DNA from: Galbitalea sp036491035
GTDB lineage: Bacteria; Actinomycetota; Actinomycetes; Actinomycetales; Microbacteriaceae
Assembly: GCA_036491035.1 (NCBI GenBank)
Contig: DASXCU010000051.1
Span: forward strand, 1 to 64,000
Direction of reading: 5' to 3'
DNA length: 64,000 nucleotides
The notes under the pieces were generated by a model. The model was given only the letters and a program-made list of their open reading frames with translations, was not told the origin of the DNA and did not search any database. How positions within the stretch are numbered: the first letter of the stretch is position 1; the number at the start of each line of letters is the position of its first letter. Shown in pieces: positions 63,010 to 64,000 of the stretch. The position numbers and the translations under genes are program-made.

Positions 63010-63905
63010 TGGCCATCTCGACCTCCGATCTCCGTCGCCCGCCCACGACCGAGAGTCCACTCAAGTTCCGCGCGCGCAGAACGAAGCGCACTGTCGGCGA
63101 CTGGGTCCTGCTGATCGTCGTCATCGCGGTCGGGTTCCTTATTGCCGTTCCGTTCCTGATCATCGCTATCAACTCGTTCAAGTCGCCGGCCGACTACGGA
63201 GCATCCGGACCCCTCTCGCTACCGAAGTCCCTTTATCTCGGCGGCATCGAGAATTTCTGGACCTACGTCAACTTCCCGCTCAAGCTGTGGAACAGCTTCT
63301 TCATCAGTGGAACCGTTGCCATCCTGGCCGTCCTGATTTCGGTGCTGAATGCCTTCGCCATCGGCATCGGCAGGGTTCGCGGCCGCACCTGGATCATCGT
63401 CCTGTTCCTGCTGGCGAACACCGTGCCTCAGGAATCGATGCTCTATCCGCTTTATTACATGTTCAAGCAGATCGGGCTCTACGACTCCCAGTGGGCCGTG
63501 ATCATCATCTTCACGGTCATCCAGAGCGCGTTCGGTACTTACCTGCTGTCCTCGGTCTACGGCACGTTTCCCAAGGAAATTCTCGAGGCGGCCTCGCTCG
63601 ACGGTGCCGGGCGCTGGCAGATCCTCTGGCGCGTCATCGTGCCGATCAGCAGACCGACGCTCGCGGTGCTGCTCATCTTCTTCTTCATCTGGACGTGGAA
63701 TGAATTCCTCATCCCACTGACGTTCCTGATCAGCAACGACAATCAAACGGTGCCCGTCGCGATCAGCCTGCTTCAGGGCGACAAGATCATGGACGTCACC
63801 ACCACCAGCGCATCGGCGCTGCTGGGCCTGATCCCGACGGTCGTCTTCTTCCTCATTTTCCAACGCACCCTCACCCGCGGTATTACCGCTGGCGCGGTCA
63901 AGTAA
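63009..63905 (+). CDS. Carbohydrate ABC transporter permease, MalG type (alpha-xylosidase operon)
   Basis: 298 residues, six membrane helices, EAA loop KEILEAASLDGAGRWQILWRVIVPISRP, C-terminus RTLTRGITAGAVK. Partner of the upstream permease. The glycosidase gene follows 16 bases later. Confidence 0.94.
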   Translation: MAISTSDLRRPPTTESPLKFRARRTKRTVGDWVLLIVVIAVGFLIAVPFLIIAINSFKSPADYGASGPLSLPKSLYLGGIENFWTYVNFPLKLWNSFFISGTVAILAVLISVLNAFAIGIGRVRGRTWIIVLFLLANTVPQESMLYPLYYMFKQIGLYDSQWAVIIIFTVIQSAFGTYLLSSVYGTFPKEILEAASLDGAGRWQILWRVIVPISRPTLAVLLIFFFIWTWNEFLIPLTFLISNDNQTVPVAISLLQGDKIMDVTTTSASALLGLIPTVVFFLIFQRTLTRGITAGAVK

Positions 63906-63921
63906 CCAGGGGCTCCACACA

Positions 63922-64000
63922 ATGAAATTCACCGACGGATTCTGGCAGCTGAGGCCGGGCGTGACGGCGCTCTATGCCCAGGAGGCGTATGACGTGTGGG
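63922..64000 (+). CDS. GH31 alpha-xylosidase, N-terminus only
   Basis: The last 79 bases encode MKFTDGFWQLRPGVTALYAQ and six more residues. This opening is the one I recall for YicI-type alpha-xylosidases, which remove alpha-xylose from xyloglucan fragments. The gene runs out of the window. Its place behind the importer supports the call; the active site is not visible. Confidence 0.75.
   Translation, partial: MKFTDGFWQLRPGVTALYAQEAYDVW

Overview
The window is about 64% GC. Its codon use, many GTG starts, L10/L12 organisation, class E sortase-type anchor and abundance of LacI regulators point to a high-GC actinobacterium, most likely of the family Microbacteriaceae (inference from protein flavour, no database search). 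Many genes start 6-7 bases after a TANNNT hexamer, as expected for leaderless mRNAs in this phylum.

Region 1 (about 1-11.5 kb) is a translation/secretion core: an exported choice-of-anchor G-like protein (cut by the window edge), tRNA-Trp(CCA), secE, nusG with a long acidic N-terminus, rplK-rplA, and, after a 6.5 kb insertion (GNAT acetyltransferase, two membrane proteins, YqaJ-type nuclease, a two-component system, an NAD-dependent epimerase), rplJ-rplL with an L10 leader and attenuator.

Region 2 (11.5-32 kb) is mixed: a long non-coding stretch with strong hairpins, an orphan sugar-binding lipoprotein, an ABC exporter, a DUF222/HNH (13E12-like) protein behind a LexA-type SOS box, a Cache-HAMP-class III nucleotidyl cyclase overlapping a MscS channel that carries a cyclic-nucleotide-binding-like domain, a Nudix hydrolase, a cell-wall-anchored protein, transsulfuration genes (CBS and a MetB-like enzyme), a GT2-GtrA plus GT39 glycosyltransferase pair, an APC permease and a cyclase-family protein.

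Region 3 (32-64 kb) is a continuous plant-cell-wall pentose island. It contains a GH127-GH31 operon with its own sugar ABC importer and LacI regulator; araD-araB-araA for L-arabinose; xylB-xylA for D-xylose; GH1 beta-glucosidase with a ROK regulator; a LacI-controlled importer with GH51 and GH43 arabinan-degrading enzymes; and a third importer leading into a GH31 alpha-xylosidase-like gene cut by the window end. Four LacI regulators and one ROK regulator sit among at least four distinct palindromic operator types. None of the three importers has its own ATPase, so a shared MsmK/MsiK-type ATPase elsewhere is implied. Together the genes read as import and intracellular breakdown of arabinan, arabinoxylan and xyloglucan oligosaccharides into the pentose phosphate pathway.

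The most unusual item is the overlapping cyclase/MscS pair: both the cyclase metal/base-binding residues and the phosphate-binding cassette of the channel's nucleotide-binding domain look altered together.
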